Both the position numbers and the translations under genes were made by a program. 54,950 nt of DNA from NCBI GenBank assembly GCA_018266765.1, contig JAFDZU010000004.1:6209-61158 (forward strand), given 5' to 3'. Positions 28,986-38,132 of this stretch are shown one piece after another. Source of the DNA: Bacteroidota bacterium. GTDB taxonomy: Bacteria; Bacteroidota; Ignavibacteria; Kapaibacteriales; UBA961. The notes beneath the pieces are model-generated. The model searched no databases. It was not told where the DNA came from and saw nothing but the letters and a program-made list of their open reading frames with translations. How positions within the stretch are numbered: position 1 is the first letter of the stretch; every line of letters starts with the position of its first letter.

Positions 28986-29016
28986 AAAACGGGAACTAAA
29001 ATTTAGTTCCCGTTTT
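28986..29016 (-). terminator. Terminator of the polysaccharide locus
   Basis: Perfect inverted repeat, AAAACGGGAACTAAA and TTTAGTTCCCGTTTT, around a single A. It lies 17 bases after the stop codon of the Dpm1-like gene. Each arm ends in four T on its 3' side, so it could stop transcription on both strands; the only gene that needs it is the minus-strand glycosyltransferase. Confidence 0.82.
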
Positions 29017-29032
29017 TAAAATTGGTTTTGCT

Positions 29033-29755
29033 TTATTTAAACATAAACATAAACTTTAACTTCCATACTAAAAACACTGCTTCATAGACTATACTCCTGC
29101 TCATTTTTGAAGTCCCACTTGTACGGTCAATAAATACAATGGGAATTTCTTTAATTTTTGCGCCAGATTTCCATAGGCGATAATTCATTTCTATTTGAAA
29201 AGCATAGCCATTAGAATGTATTTTTGAAAAATCAATTTGTTTAAGAACATCAGCACGAAATCCTTTAAAACCTCCGGTTGCATCCTTAATCGGCATTCCT
29301 GTGATAATTCGTGTGTAAAGGTTTGCTCCATAACTTAAAATCAATCTCCTAAGTGGCCAATTAACTACATTTACCCCATTAGAATATCGAGATCCAATCA
29401 CCACATCGCTTCTTTTAAGTTCTTCTAAAAATCTTGGTACATCTTCAGGATTATGCGAAAAATCTGCATCCATTTCAATTATAATATCATATCCCCAGTC
29501 AAGAGCCAATCGAAAACCTTCACAATACGCAGTTCCTAAGCCCAATTTTCCTGGTCGTTTCAATAATCGAACGCGCGTATCTGTTTTCATCATTGCTTCT
29601 ACAAGAGTTGAGGTACCGTCAGGGGAATTGTCATCTACAATGAGAATATTAATTTCAGGTGCAACTGCAAGCACTGCAGAAATAATTTTCTCAACATTTC
29701 CGCTTTCATTATATGTTGGTATAACTACTATAGATTTCACACTTTTCCAATCCAA
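29033..29755 (-). CDS. Dolichol/polyprenol-phosphate mannosyltransferase-like GT2
   Basis: Family-2 glycosyltransferase of 240 aa, of the Dpm1/Ppm1 type that moves a sugar from GDP-mannose (or a related donor) to polyprenyl phosphate. The motifs VVIPTYNESGNVEKII, IVDDNSPDGT, EMDADFSHNPEDVPRFL, TGGFKGFRADVL and YAFQIEMNYRLWKSGAKI follow the usual order. No C-terminal membrane helices are present, so it is the soluble or peripherally bound form. It is the last gene of the polysaccharide locus, 36 bases after the sugar-phosphate transferase. The sugar it uses cannot be read from the sequence. Confidence 0.9.
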   Translation of the reverse strand: MDWKSVKSIVVIPTYNESGNVEKIISAVLAVAPEINILIVDDNSPDGTSTLVEAMMKTDTRVRLLKRPGKLGLGTAYCEGFRLALDWGYDIIIEMDADFSHNPEDVPRFLEELKRSDVVIGSRYSNGVNVVNWPLRRLILSYGANLYTRIITGMPIKDATGGFKGFRADVLKQIDFSKIHSNGYAFQIEMNYRLWKSGAKIKEIPIVFIDRTSGTSKMSRSIVYEAVFLVWKLKFMFMFK

Positions 29756-29791
29756 TCAATTGAATATTTTTTTTATAAACAATGCTTAATT

Positions 29792-31297
29792 TTATGTTTG
29801 CCCGTGCCCTGTAACGACACAATAAACAGTCCTGACTAAAATTTCGATGTCAAGTTTTAACGAAATATTTTCCATGTAATAAAAATCATCCAGCAAACGA
29901 CTTTGCATTTCTTCTACTGACTCAAGAAACGGCTTATATTTTACTTGCCACCACCCTGTTATTCCGGGACGAACTTTGTGACGACGGTAATAATATGGTA
30001 AAATAGCCGAATATTTCTCTACAAAAAACGGCTGTTCGGGACGAGGTCCAACAAGACTCATTTCACCTAATAGAACATTGAGAAACTGTGGTACTTCGTC
30101 GAGATGTGTTTTACGGATAAATCTACCGAACTTCGTAACTCGACTATCACCGGGCAGTGTCCATTGTGCTTTGCCTTTATCACCCTCCTGCTTCATCGAA
30201 CGAAATTTATACATTTTAAAATGAACTCCGTTTTTTCCAACACGATACTGACTAAAAAATACCGGGCCCTGACTATCCAATTTAATCATGATAGACAGCA
30301 CTAACCAAACCGGAGAACCTACTACCATAATAATTAAACTTACAACTATATCTATTAATCGTTTAATTGACTCTTCCCACGGCTTCATAAGCTGTGGACT
30401 GATTTCAATCAACGGCGCACCATAAATTGGCAATGTACGTGCTTGACCACTAAATACTTCGTATAAATCCGGAACAATTTTCACCCTAATGTTATTTTCA
30501 TCACAAAGCATAGCAAGGTTAAGAAGCTCTGTATGTTCAGGGGAATTCATAGAAATAAGTACTGTTTGCGGTTGAATGTGCCGGATTATTTCGCTTAAAT
30601 GATCTTTTAAACCGAGTATAGGAATTGATTGTAATTCTTGCTGAGACTCCCATATTGTTTGTTCGGCTTTATCCATTAAGATTGCACCATGTATTGCATA
30701 TCCCCATGAAGGATTCGTAACTATTGATTGCCATAAATCTTTAAGCCGAAGCGCGCTTCCAACTAATACAACCGACAAGGCAATAATACCGCGACGACGA
30801 AGATACCGCTGAATAAGCCGAACGACAAGTCTCATACAAATAATAATGATACTAAGAGTAATCCAATACACAACTATTTTAAGTCGAATATGCGGAAAAT
30901 TATGAGTATCAATAACTATTAAAAAGAACAAAAAAGCACAACCAAAAAACGTATATCGTAGAATTGTGAAAAACTCATCAAACGGTGAGCGTACAAGCCA
31001 ATTTTTATAGAGGCCACCAAACCAAAATATTAATAACCAATAAACAGATATAACAGAAATAATTGGGATAAATATTGCCGTTTCCCAAAAATTGTTTTTT
31101 ACAGATATTTCAAATAGTCCACTCGAAAATGATAGTATAAAATACAGAAAGAAACTTCCTACAAAACCGATACAATCACCAATAAACTGAAATACTGACG
31201 GTGAAGAATACAACCTTTGCAAAAAACTATGCCTAATATTATATTGGCTTCCGTCTTTAGAATTAACAATTGGTATTTCTGCAATTCGTGAGTTCAT
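29792..31297 (-). CDS. Polyprenyl-phosphate sugar-1-phosphate transferase (WbaP/WcaJ family)
   Basis: Inner-membrane initiating transferase, 501 aa, that links the first sugar phosphate of a polysaccharide repeat unit to undecaprenyl phosphate. Four to five N-terminal membrane segments and a nucleotide-binding-like middle region (about 170-290) precede the catalytic bacterial sugar transferase domain (about 310-500). That domain has KRLIDIVVSLIIM, FFSQYRVGKNG, FRSMK, RKTHLDEVPQFLNVLLGEMS, VGPRPEQPFF and RPGITGWWQV. The start ATG overlaps the stop of the upstream glycosyltransferase (ATGA), so the two are coupled. The sugar specificity is unknown. Confidence 0.94.
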   Translation of the reverse strand: MNSRIAEIPIVNSKDGSQYNIRHSFLQRLYSSPSVFQFIGDCIGFVGSFFLYFILSFSSGLFEISVKNNFWETAIFIPIISVISVYWLLIFWFGGLYKNWLVRSPFDEFFTILRYTFFGCAFLFFLIVIDTHNFPHIRLKIVVYWITLSIIIICMRLVVRLIQRYLRRRGIIALSVVLVGSALRLKDLWQSIVTNPSWGYAIHGAILMDKAEQTIWESQQELQSIPILGLKDHLSEIIRHIQPQTVLISMNSPEHTELLNLAMLCDENNIRVKIVPDLYEVFSGQARTLPIYGAPLIEISPQLMKPWEESIKRLIDIVVSLIIMVVGSPVWLVLSIMIKLDSQGPVFFSQYRVGKNGVHFKMYKFRSMKQEGDKGKAQWTLPGDSRVTKFGRFIRKTHLDEVPQFLNVLLGEMSLVGPRPEQPFFVEKYSAILPYYYRRHKVRPGITGWWQVKYKPFLESVEEMQSRLLDDFYYMENISLKLDIEILVRTVYCVVTGHGQT

Positions 31298-32091
31298 GGC
31301 TTGAATTTCCGAACTATAGAATAATAAATATACGTAAAGAGATAAAGATATTTTCTAATTCCCAATTTTTTCCCGCCGACTCTATATTCGGAATACAAAA
31401 TTGCATTTTTTTGAAGCATAAAATATTTTGAACGAGAAATTGAAGTATCTACAAGGCGATAGAATACTAATTTTTCCTTCAAAACTGCACTTTTTGCAAT
31501 GTGAAATTGATGAATTACTAACCAACAGTGATAATCTTCAATCGCTTTATAACGAATATCTTCAATAAAATCAACTAAATCCATCAATCTTTTTTCGAGC
31601 ATCACACTCGAATTGCAAATAATATTTTTTTGGATAAGTCGCCTATGTGATATCTGCCCTTTTAAATGAGCTTTATCATAATTTTTATCTCTAAGTTTCT
31701 TTATATCTACGATAGTATCGAATTTTATAACTTCTGTTGAACTAAAAGCAATACTATTATTTTTCATGAATCCAAGTTGGAGTTCTATTTTTTGATGATG
31801 CCACAAATCATCTGCATCCAAATAAGCTATATAACTTCCGGTTGCTAAAGCACATCCTATATTTCGTGGCACAGCCGGACGACCACTGTTTGCGTCAAGT
31901 TCAATTAATTTTATGCGTTCATCTTTATCTAAAAAAGTACGAATAATCTCACATGATGAATCGCTTGAACAATCATCTACAATTATGAGTTCCCAATGGT
32001 TATATGTCTGTTTTAAAACCGAAGTGATAGTATCAGCAATATACAATTCAGCATTATAACATGGAACAATTATTGAGACTAAGTCGTTCAT
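31294..32091 (-). CDS. Family-2 glycosyltransferase
   Basis: GT-A fold glycosyltransferase of 265 aa, probably adding a sugar to the lipid-linked repeat unit at the cytoplasmic face. MNDLVSIIVPCYNAELYIAD, IIVDDCSSD and the metal-binding YLDADD are present, with the typical beta-strand pattern over residues 1-110. It starts immediately after the stop codon of the Wzi-like gene and overlaps the next gene by four bases, so it is inside a tight operon. Donor and acceptor are unknown. Confidence 0.92.
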   Translation of the reverse strand: MNDLVSIIVPCYNAELYIADTITSVLKQTYNHWELIIVDDCSSDSSCEIIRTFLDKDERIKLIELDANSGRPAVPRNIGCALATGSYIAYLDADDLWHHQKIELQLGFMKNNSIAFSSTEVIKFDTIVDIKKLRDKNYDKAHLKGQISHRRLIQKNIICNSSVMLEKRLMDLVDFIEDIRYKAIEDYHCWLVIHQFHIAKSAVLKEKLVFYRLVDTSISRSKYFMLQKNAILYSEYRVGGKKLGIRKYLYLFTYIYYSIVRKFKP

Positions 32092-33789
32092 TTAAAAATC
32101 CTCAAATCTAATTGTAAGACCTGCCGTGTGAATTGGTATAGACTGTACTTTTTCAAGGCGATAACTCGCCTGAATATTAAACCCACGAATTATCTCAATT
32201 CCACCGGCAAGCTGAATTAAAAATGAATCTTCGCGTTGTCCGGCTAAAAAAGGAGCATTGTAAGAATCTGTATTTCTTCTTACTTGGAGAACATCACTTC
32301 CGGCATTATATAATAAAGTATCTACTCCGACAGCGTTTTTTCCATAAATATTCTCACCATGACGGCGACTTGCTACTGTCAATGAAAATGGATAACGATT
32401 GCCCCACCACCACGAAAGATGTAGTGAAACTTCGTCGCTATTTGGCTTCAAAAAGCCCATCATTTGCAATCCGTCGTTTGTAGTTGCATTTTGAATATTA
32501 AAATGAGTAAATGTATAGGGATACACTTTTGCATATTCAACTGCCGCATCTACACCAAAAGGTAAAGAATACATTGCTCCAATATTAAATGCGGCCTTAT
32601 TACTCCAATAATCAGTTCCGATTTGGCTAAATACCAAATCATCTAAAAAATAACTTCCTTTAATTTGCAAATTTTTCATAGGACGATACGAAAGCCAAGC
32701 TCCAAGAGCGGAATTATCACGGTCTCTCAACGAATGTTCTACTGATTTTAAAAAACTGAATGGGTTCAAATATGCTATATCTATCCCACGATTACTATAA
32801 ATTTCGCTTTCCCAAAGTCCGAATTCACCCCACGATGGTTTAAAAGTAAGTTGATGAATTGCAATATATTTAGTTGGTAATTTCAAAAATGCTCCAACCT
32901 CAGCAAAGAGCCCGACTCTCGGAACAGGCAGTCCATTACTGTCTAATTGCACACCCAATAAACTTCCGTGAATAAATTTATATTCAACCCCTTGAAATTT
33001 AGCGGCTAAACTGATAGCATCCATCGGTGGTGCAGTATTCGAGAGTAACGTTCTTTGGAAAAATCCTGCCCCTTGCAAACGAGTTTCACGCCCTATCGAA
33101 GCCACAAACCAATCTTTTTGGAATTGAACATGAGACTCCGTGAAATCAAAATCACTCTCTAAGGTTGTGAATTTTATATTCTTTCGGATTTGTGGGTCTT
33201 CTAATGCAAGTGCTCGTTCACCGGAAAGAACAGTCCCGTTTGTTGCTTGAATATAATATCCGAAACAATTACTTAATGTTCCAAAAACTCGAAAGCCACC
33301 TTGCGCTTTCATTACATTTTTCATTGAACTATCACCACGCTTCTGAATGAGAATATCACCGCCCCCTATCAAGTATGCCTGTACTGTATGTTCATTATCA
33401 GCATAGTGATAAATCACTTTCTCATCATTTGAGAATAATCTTTCAGAAAACAATTGCGAGCTGTCGGTTTTGCTATAAATCATCACAGCATTTGTACGCT
33501 TCTCAATTTCAAATTCTCGCTCAAATCCATCTAATGTAATAATTTCCGACGACATAAGTTCTGTTTGATGCTGGCGTATTTGGCGAAGTGCATCAACAAT
33601 TTCAGAACGTTGTAGTGGCAGAGATGACATTGTAAAATGTTCGATAAACCCACGAGTTTCAGCATGTATCAAAAATGAATACACTGGATGTGCCACCTGA
33701 ACATCTTCTACTTGTGCATGCAATTTTGGAATAAAATTCAAAAAAAACATTACAAAGAAGACGGTGAAATATTTTAAGTTATTAATCAT
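32092..33789 (-). CDS. Wzi-like capsule assembly outer-membrane protein
   Basis: Predicted outer-membrane beta-barrel of 565 aa. I use the ATG at 33787-33789, giving the signal peptide INNLKYFTVFFVMFFLNFIPKLHA with cleavage before QVED; it begins one base after the stop of the upstream gene. The first part (HPVYSFLIHAETRGF, then SSLPLQRSEIVDAL) fits the N-terminal signature of the capsule assembly Wzi family, in which Wzi binds polymer and anchors it to the surface. The rest consists of alternating hydrophobic/aromatic strands, ending with aromatic FEDF as outer-membrane proteins often do. Placement next to the export gene supports a role in surface attachment. Confidence 0.78.
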   Translation of the reverse strand: MINNLKYFTVFFVMFFLNFIPKLHAQVEDVQVAHPVYSFLIHAETRGFIEHFTMSSLPLQRSEIVDALRQIRQHQTELMSSEIITLDGFEREFEIEKRTNAVMIYSKTDSSQLFSERLFSNDEKVIYHYADNEHTVQAYLIGGGDILIQKRGDSSMKNVMKAQGGFRVFGTLSNCFGYYIQATNGTVLSGERALALEDPQIRKNIKFTTLESDFDFTESHVQFQKDWFVASIGRETRLQGAGFFQRTLLSNTAPPMDAISLAAKFQGVEYKFIHGSLLGVQLDSNGLPVPRVGLFAEVGAFLKLPTKYIAIHQLTFKPSWGEFGLWESEIYSNRGIDIAYLNPFSFLKSVEHSLRDRDNSALGAWLSYRPMKNLQIKGSYFLDDLVFSQIGTDYWSNKAAFNIGAMYSLPFGVDAAVEYAKVYPYTFTHFNIQNATTNDGLQMMGFLKPNSDEVSLHLSWWWGNRYPFSLTVASRRHGENIYGKNAVGVDTLLYNAGSDVLQVRRNTDSYNAPFLAGQREDSFLIQLAGGIEIIRGFNIQASYRLEKVQSIPIHTAGLTIRFEDF

Positions 33790-33790
33790 A

Positions 33791-35530
33791 TTAAGGTTTG
33801 CGAATGAAAGCGTAATAGATAAAACTAAAAATAGATGCAAGTGTACCTATTGCAGTAACTAAAAGTGTATAATTTTGAATTTCATAACCGATTGGTTTTT
33901 GAGTTGGTGGTGGAGTATAGATTTCATCTCCTGCCTCCACGAAAACATTATCGCCCCCTGTGCTCCAAACTTTTGTTCTGCCTTTTATTATTCGAGCCAA
34001 AGATTTCTCGGCACCTGTTGCAAATCCACCAGCTCGTTCTATGTACCATTCCATAGTTTTATTGGGTGTAAATGAAACATAACCCGGTTTATTTACTTGC
34101 CCATAAACAAATACTCGTTTTGGATTTTCAGGTACAACAATAACATCACCATCTTGCAGAACTACATTGTCTGATTCAGAATTTCGAGTAAATGCAGATA
34201 CAAAATCACACGATACAAGCGGACGACGTTCTTTATTATGGAGATTAAACCTTGCTGTATCTTCAGGTACTAAGTCAGAATATTGCAATCCTTTTTTAGT
34301 TTGATTACTTTGCAGTTCATCTGATTGTGATTTTTTTTCGCGGCGCAAAATATAAGCAAGCGGCAAATATGCTTCGCTTGTAAAACCACCTGTTTTTTCA
34401 ATAACTTCACTAAGTCGAGTTGTATTTGATTCAATAATATAAGTGCCGGGTGACTTTACATTTCCGGTAACTTCTACAATTCCCTGCCTGTTTATTCCTG
34501 TAAGTGGAGTTTCCTGTTCAACCACAATAATACTTCCAGCTTGCAGCTCAATATCAGGTTCTAATAGATTGAGTTCTTTATCCGTTTTCAAAGCTTTTCG
34601 CTCACCATTTTGCACGAGAAAGACAGAATTTTCACGTGCATTTTCTGCCAAGCCACGGCTCAATTTTAGCAAAAACGATGCTTTATCACCTTTTTTATAC
34701 GTGACTATCTGTGGAGAGCGAACCGCACCTGTGATACCAATCGTCGGAGAAATTCCCGATTCAAACGGGACATAAATTTCATCACTTTCCCTAACAAGTG
34801 GGTCAGAAGCAATACTGCCCAATGCCATTGCTTTTTCGAGATCGGATGTTTCCGAAGTACCGTCGGCATGAAGCACAGTTATATTACGAGCGGCAAAAGA
34901 AGATAAACCCGAAGCTGATAATTTTGAAAGTACTTTATCAGCTTCGCTTACTGTTTGTTTAGAACGAGAAGTAATGGATGAAGAAGTACCGGATGATTGT
35001 TGATTCGCAAGTTTAATAGCTGTTGATACTTTCATCGTAGCAGGTAAAGTAAACAACCCGGGAGAAAGAACATTTCCCTTAATCGTTACGTAACATAATC
35101 GTGGTTTCCGAAGTGTTACCGATACAGTTGCATTCGAGTTTCTTTTTAGGATAATTGAAATGATTGTGTCTTTTGCTTGAGCAAGAGTTTTACCCACAAG
35201 CGAAACTTCTCCAATACGGGGTAATAAAATTGAATTCTCGGGTGTAACCGACAATAAATACTCAGCAGTAGCACCAGAAAGTATTTGCACAGCAAGTACA
35301 TCACCTGGGCCAATATGATATAACTGCGGTGAAATTACATTATCCACAGCCATCGTTTCTGTCTTCAAAACGTCAGGATTGGTTGGAGTTGCAGACGCTT
35401 GCATCATTTTTTCAATATCTGATACTCCTGCTCCTGTCGAACCTCCGGTTTGCTGGGAAAAAGCAAAGCAAACATTTATTATTCCTATAAGAATAACAAT
35501 CGCAGTAACTTCCTTGATTTTCCTCATCAT
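33791..35530 (-). CDS. Wza-like polysaccharide export protein with SLBB domains
   Basis: Periplasmic/outer-membrane export channel component, 579 aa. After a signal peptide the poly-export domain appears (YHIGPGDVLAVQIL, then ILLPRIGEVSLVGKTLAQAK, near residues 70-140), followed by several SLBB-type beta-grasp domains (KPRLCYVTIKGNVLSPGLFT; GIVEVTGNVKSPGTY; RVFVYGQVNKPGYVSF). A single hydrophobic helix lies at the extreme C-terminus. The signal region has a Cys (INVC) but no proper lipobox, so it is probably not a lipoprotein, unlike Wza. The ATG at 35528-35530 overlaps the wecB stop codon. No Wzc-type tyrosine kinase gene accompanies it. Confidence 0.88.
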   Translation of the reverse strand: MMRKIKEVTAIVILIGIINVCFAFSQQTGGSTGAGVSDIEKMMQASATPTNPDVLKTETMAVDNVISPQLYHIGPGDVLAVQILSGATAEYLLSVTPENSILLPRIGEVSLVGKTLAQAKDTIISIILKRNSNATVSVTLRKPRLCYVTIKGNVLSPGLFTLPATMKVSTAIKLANQQSSGTSSSITSRSKQTVSEADKVLSKLSASGLSSFAARNITVLHADGTSETSDLEKAMALGSIASDPLVRESDEIYVPFESGISPTIGITGAVRSPQIVTYKKGDKASFLLKLSRGLAENARENSVFLVQNGERKALKTDKELNLLEPDIELQAGSIIVVEQETPLTGINRQGIVEVTGNVKSPGTYIIESNTTRLSEVIEKTGGFTSEAYLPLAYILRREKKSQSDELQSNQTKKGLQYSDLVPEDTARFNLHNKERRPLVSCDFVSAFTRNSESDNVVLQDGDVIVVPENPKRVFVYGQVNKPGYVSFTPNKTMEWYIERAGGFATGAEKSLARIIKGRTKVWSTGGDNVFVEAGDEIYTPPPTQKPIGYEIQNYTLLVTAIGTLASIFSFIYYAFIRKP

Positions 35531-36633
35531 AGTCCTAAGCATCGTTTTACAATTATTTCAGCTATTCGCTCGGCGGCTTTTCCGTCCCATAGCGGAGGAA
35601 CTTGTCCTGTTTTTCTCGGAGAATCTAATATTGTTCTTAAAGCAATCCGTATTGCTTCAGGAGTTGGTTCTATAAGGATATTTGTTCCGATTTCACAGGT
35701 TATGGGACGCTCGGTCGTAGTACGAATCGTCAAGCATGGCACACCAAGCGCAGTAGTTTCTTCTTGAATGCCACCTGAATCAGTCATCACAAAATCACTG
35801 TTTTTCATTAATGCTAGGAATGAAATATATCCTTGAGGGTCAATGAGTTTTATATTGGAGTTTTGTTCGATAATACTGCTTAAACCATGCGTTGATATAT
35901 TCTTACGAGTACGAGGGTGAACGGGAAATACAACCGTTCTTTTGGTTGAAAGCTCCGCAAGAATTTCGAGGAGTTCGCCAAGTTGCTCAGATTCATCCAC
36001 ATTACTTGGTCGGTGAATTGTTACGAGCGCATATTCTTTTGGTGTTAATCCTATTTGCTCCAGAATATTTGAGTGTTCAGCTTGCGCAAGTGCATAATAC
36101 TGTGAATCAATCATCGTATTTCCCACAAAAAATACTCTCTCCGACGGACAGCCATAATGCAGTAAATTATCTAAACCACTCTGCTCAGTTACGAACCAAT
36201 AATCACATATTGAATCAGTTGCAATTCTATTAATTTCTTCGGGCATAGAGCGGTCTCCGCTACGAAGTCCCGATTCGATATGAGCAGTAGTAATTCCCAT
36301 CTTAACTGCTGTAAGTGTACAAGCAATCGTAGAATTTACATCACCAACCACAATGACAAAATCGGGTTTAAGTTCAAGCATTGCTTTTTCAAATTCAACC
36401 ATCACTCTGGCAGTTTGTTCGGCATGTGTCCCAGAACCAACTCCCATAAAATAAGCTGGTTGTGGCATATCAAGATCTTGAAAAAAAGCATCACTCATTG
36501 TCGAATCATAATGCTGACCTGTATGAATAATTAAATGTTCAACATCAGGATATGCAGAAAAAGCGCGGTGAATTGGTGCAACCTTCATAAAATTGGGGCG
36601 TGCGCCCACGACTGATATTATTTTTTTCATCAA
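35527..36633 (-). CDS. wecB: UDP-N-acetylglucosamine 2-epimerase (non-hydrolysing)
   Basis: Interconverts UDP-GlcNAc and UDP-ManNAc; 368 aa. SVVGARPNFMKVAPIHRAF at the N-terminus, VVVGDVNSTIA, HIESGLRSGDRSMPEEINR, FPVHPRTRKN and TDSGGIQEETTALGVPCLT are all characteristic. It lies 53 bases after a UDP-sugar dehydrogenase gene; together they could make UDP-ManNAcA for the polysaccharide, as WecB/WecC do in enterobacteria, although the dehydrogenase may instead act on UDP-GlcNAc. Confidence 0.94.
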   Translation of the reverse strand: MMKKIISVVGARPNFMKVAPIHRAFSAYPDVEHLIIHTGQHYDSTMSDAFFQDLDMPQPAYFMGVGSGTHAEQTARVMVEFEKAMLELKPDFVIVVGDVNSTIACTLTAVKMGITTAHIESGLRSGDRSMPEEINRIATDSICDYWFVTEQSGLDNLLHYGCPSERVFFVGNTMIDSQYYALAQAEHSNILEQIGLTPKEYALVTIHRPSNVDESEQLGELLEILAELSTKRTVVFPVHPRTRKNISTHGLSSIIEQNSNIKLIDPQGYISFLALMKNSDFVMTDSGGIQEETTALGVPCLTIRTTTERPITCEIGTNILIEPTPEAIRIALRTILDSPRKTGQVPPLWDGKAAERIAEIIVKRCLGL

Positions 36634-36686
36634 TACTTTGTTTTGTTAATTAATCAATTTCTCAATTCTTCTTTCGGTGGCTTAGC

Positions 36687-38045
36687 TTACTTACCATCTC
36701 CCAAAAGCACTACATTACTTTTATCGCCACTTACATTCTTGCAGGCATTTCGAGTATCAATCACGACTCGGCTATTTCTCACAATCATTTCATAATCAAA
36801 ATCAGAGTGATCGGTTGTAATTACTATAATATCATGTTCTTGGAGTAATTCAGGAGTTAGTTCCGATGCTGAATTGACGACTGTTCCCAAAATATAAGTC
36901 GAAGGAATATAGCCGTCGTAATATGCAACATTTTTAATTCCGTCTTGAAAGAGTAATTCAGCAACTTTGAGTGCCGGCGAATGACGTAAATCATCAACAT
37001 CACGTTTGAACGCCATACCCAGCAAAAGTACCTTTGCAGTATCCATCGTTATCGGCTGACGAGCAATCTCCCGTACAATCATCGAACGAACATAAAACGG
37101 CATTGATTCATTCACTTCAGCGGCGAGAGTAATAAAATTAGTTTCAAAATCAAATTCACGCCCCATCCACGATAAATAATACGGGTCAATCAAAATACAA
37201 TGTCCGCCAATTCCGGGTCCGGGATAAAACGGCATAAAACCAAACGGTTTGGTTGCCGCCGCGTCTACAACTTCCCAAATATTCACGCCGATACGGTCGC
37301 AAAGCTGGGCGAGTTCATTCACAAGTGCAATATTAACACTGCGGAAAATATTTTCGAGCAGTTTTTCCATTTCTGCTACATCGGGTGAACTTGCAGGAAT
37401 AATTTTTTCGATTATAACTTGATTAACAGCACATGCAAGCATTGTGCAATCAGCACTAACTCCACCCACTACAATCGGAGTATTGCCTGTGTGCCAGTGC
37501 TTATTTCCGGGGTCAATTCTTTCCGGTGAAAATGCAAGAAAATAATCGCGTCCGGCTTTCATACCATTACGTTCTAAAATCGGTTGAACATATTTAGTTG
37601 TTGTTCCCGGGAATGTTGTACTTTTAAGAATAATAATTTGTCCTGTGCGAAGAGATTTCGCAACTTCTTCGGTAGAATGAACTATATGAGAAATATCGGG
37701 GTCTTTATTTGGAGTAAACGGAGTCGGTACACATATAAATATAGCATCACATTCACCACACCGTGAAAAATCTGTTGTAGCCGAAAGTGAGCCATTATTC
37801 ATTACGGCACGTACATTATCATTCGAAATGTCTTGAATATAATTTTCACCTCGTTGAAGTGAAGAGATTTTACGCTCATCTATATCTATCCCGAGCGTTT
37901 TAATTCCTTTCATTGCAAATTCTACAGCAAGTGGCAGACCAACATAACCCAAGCCCACAACACCAACGGTAAATGAATGATTTTGAATTGTTTGTAGTAA
38001 TTGTTGCGTATCTATCGCTGTAGTAGTTTGGGTTGTTTGAGGCAT
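36687..38045 (-). CDS. UDP-N-acetyl-hexosamine 6-dehydrogenase
   Basis: Nucleotide-sugar dehydrogenase, 452 aa, producing a UDP-hexuronic acid by two NAD-dependent oxidations. I prefer the ATG at 38043-38045; the ORF's first ATG (38096) would add a hydrophobic segment not seen in the family. The Rossmann start VGVVGLGYVGLPLAVEFAMKG, the central EMEKLLENIFRSVNIALVNE and the catalytic cysteine in GIGGHCILIDPYYL are present. The sequence type is closest to WbpA/WbpO/TviB/WecC enzymes on UDP-GlcNAc or UDP-ManNAc; which one cannot be decided by eye. It lies between rfbB and wecB. Confidence 0.93.
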   Translation of the reverse strand: MPQTTQTTTAIDTQQLLQTIQNHSFTVGVVGLGYVGLPLAVEFAMKGIKTLGIDIDERKISSLQRGENYIQDISNDNVRAVMNNGSLSATTDFSRCGECDAIFICVPTPFTPNKDPDISHIVHSTEEVAKSLRTGQIIILKSTTFPGTTTKYVQPILERNGMKAGRDYFLAFSPERIDPGNKHWHTGNTPIVVGGVSADCTMLACAVNQVIIEKIIPASSPDVAEMEKLLENIFRSVNIALVNELAQLCDRIGVNIWEVVDAAATKPFGFMPFYPGPGIGGHCILIDPYYLSWMGREFDFETNFITLAAEVNESMPFYVRSMIVREIARQPITMDTAKVLLLGMAFKRDVDDLRHSPALKVAELLFQDGIKNVAYYDGYIPSTYILGTVVNSASELTPELLQEHDIIVITTDHSDFDYEMIVRNSRVVIDTRNACKNVSGDKSNVVLLGDGK

Positions 38046-38132
38046 AAAGAATAGTTTATGTTTTTTTAAGAAATTAATAATTATTAGTATCGCCATCGCC
38101 TATTTTCATGGAACGTATGGTTTGGAGTATTA

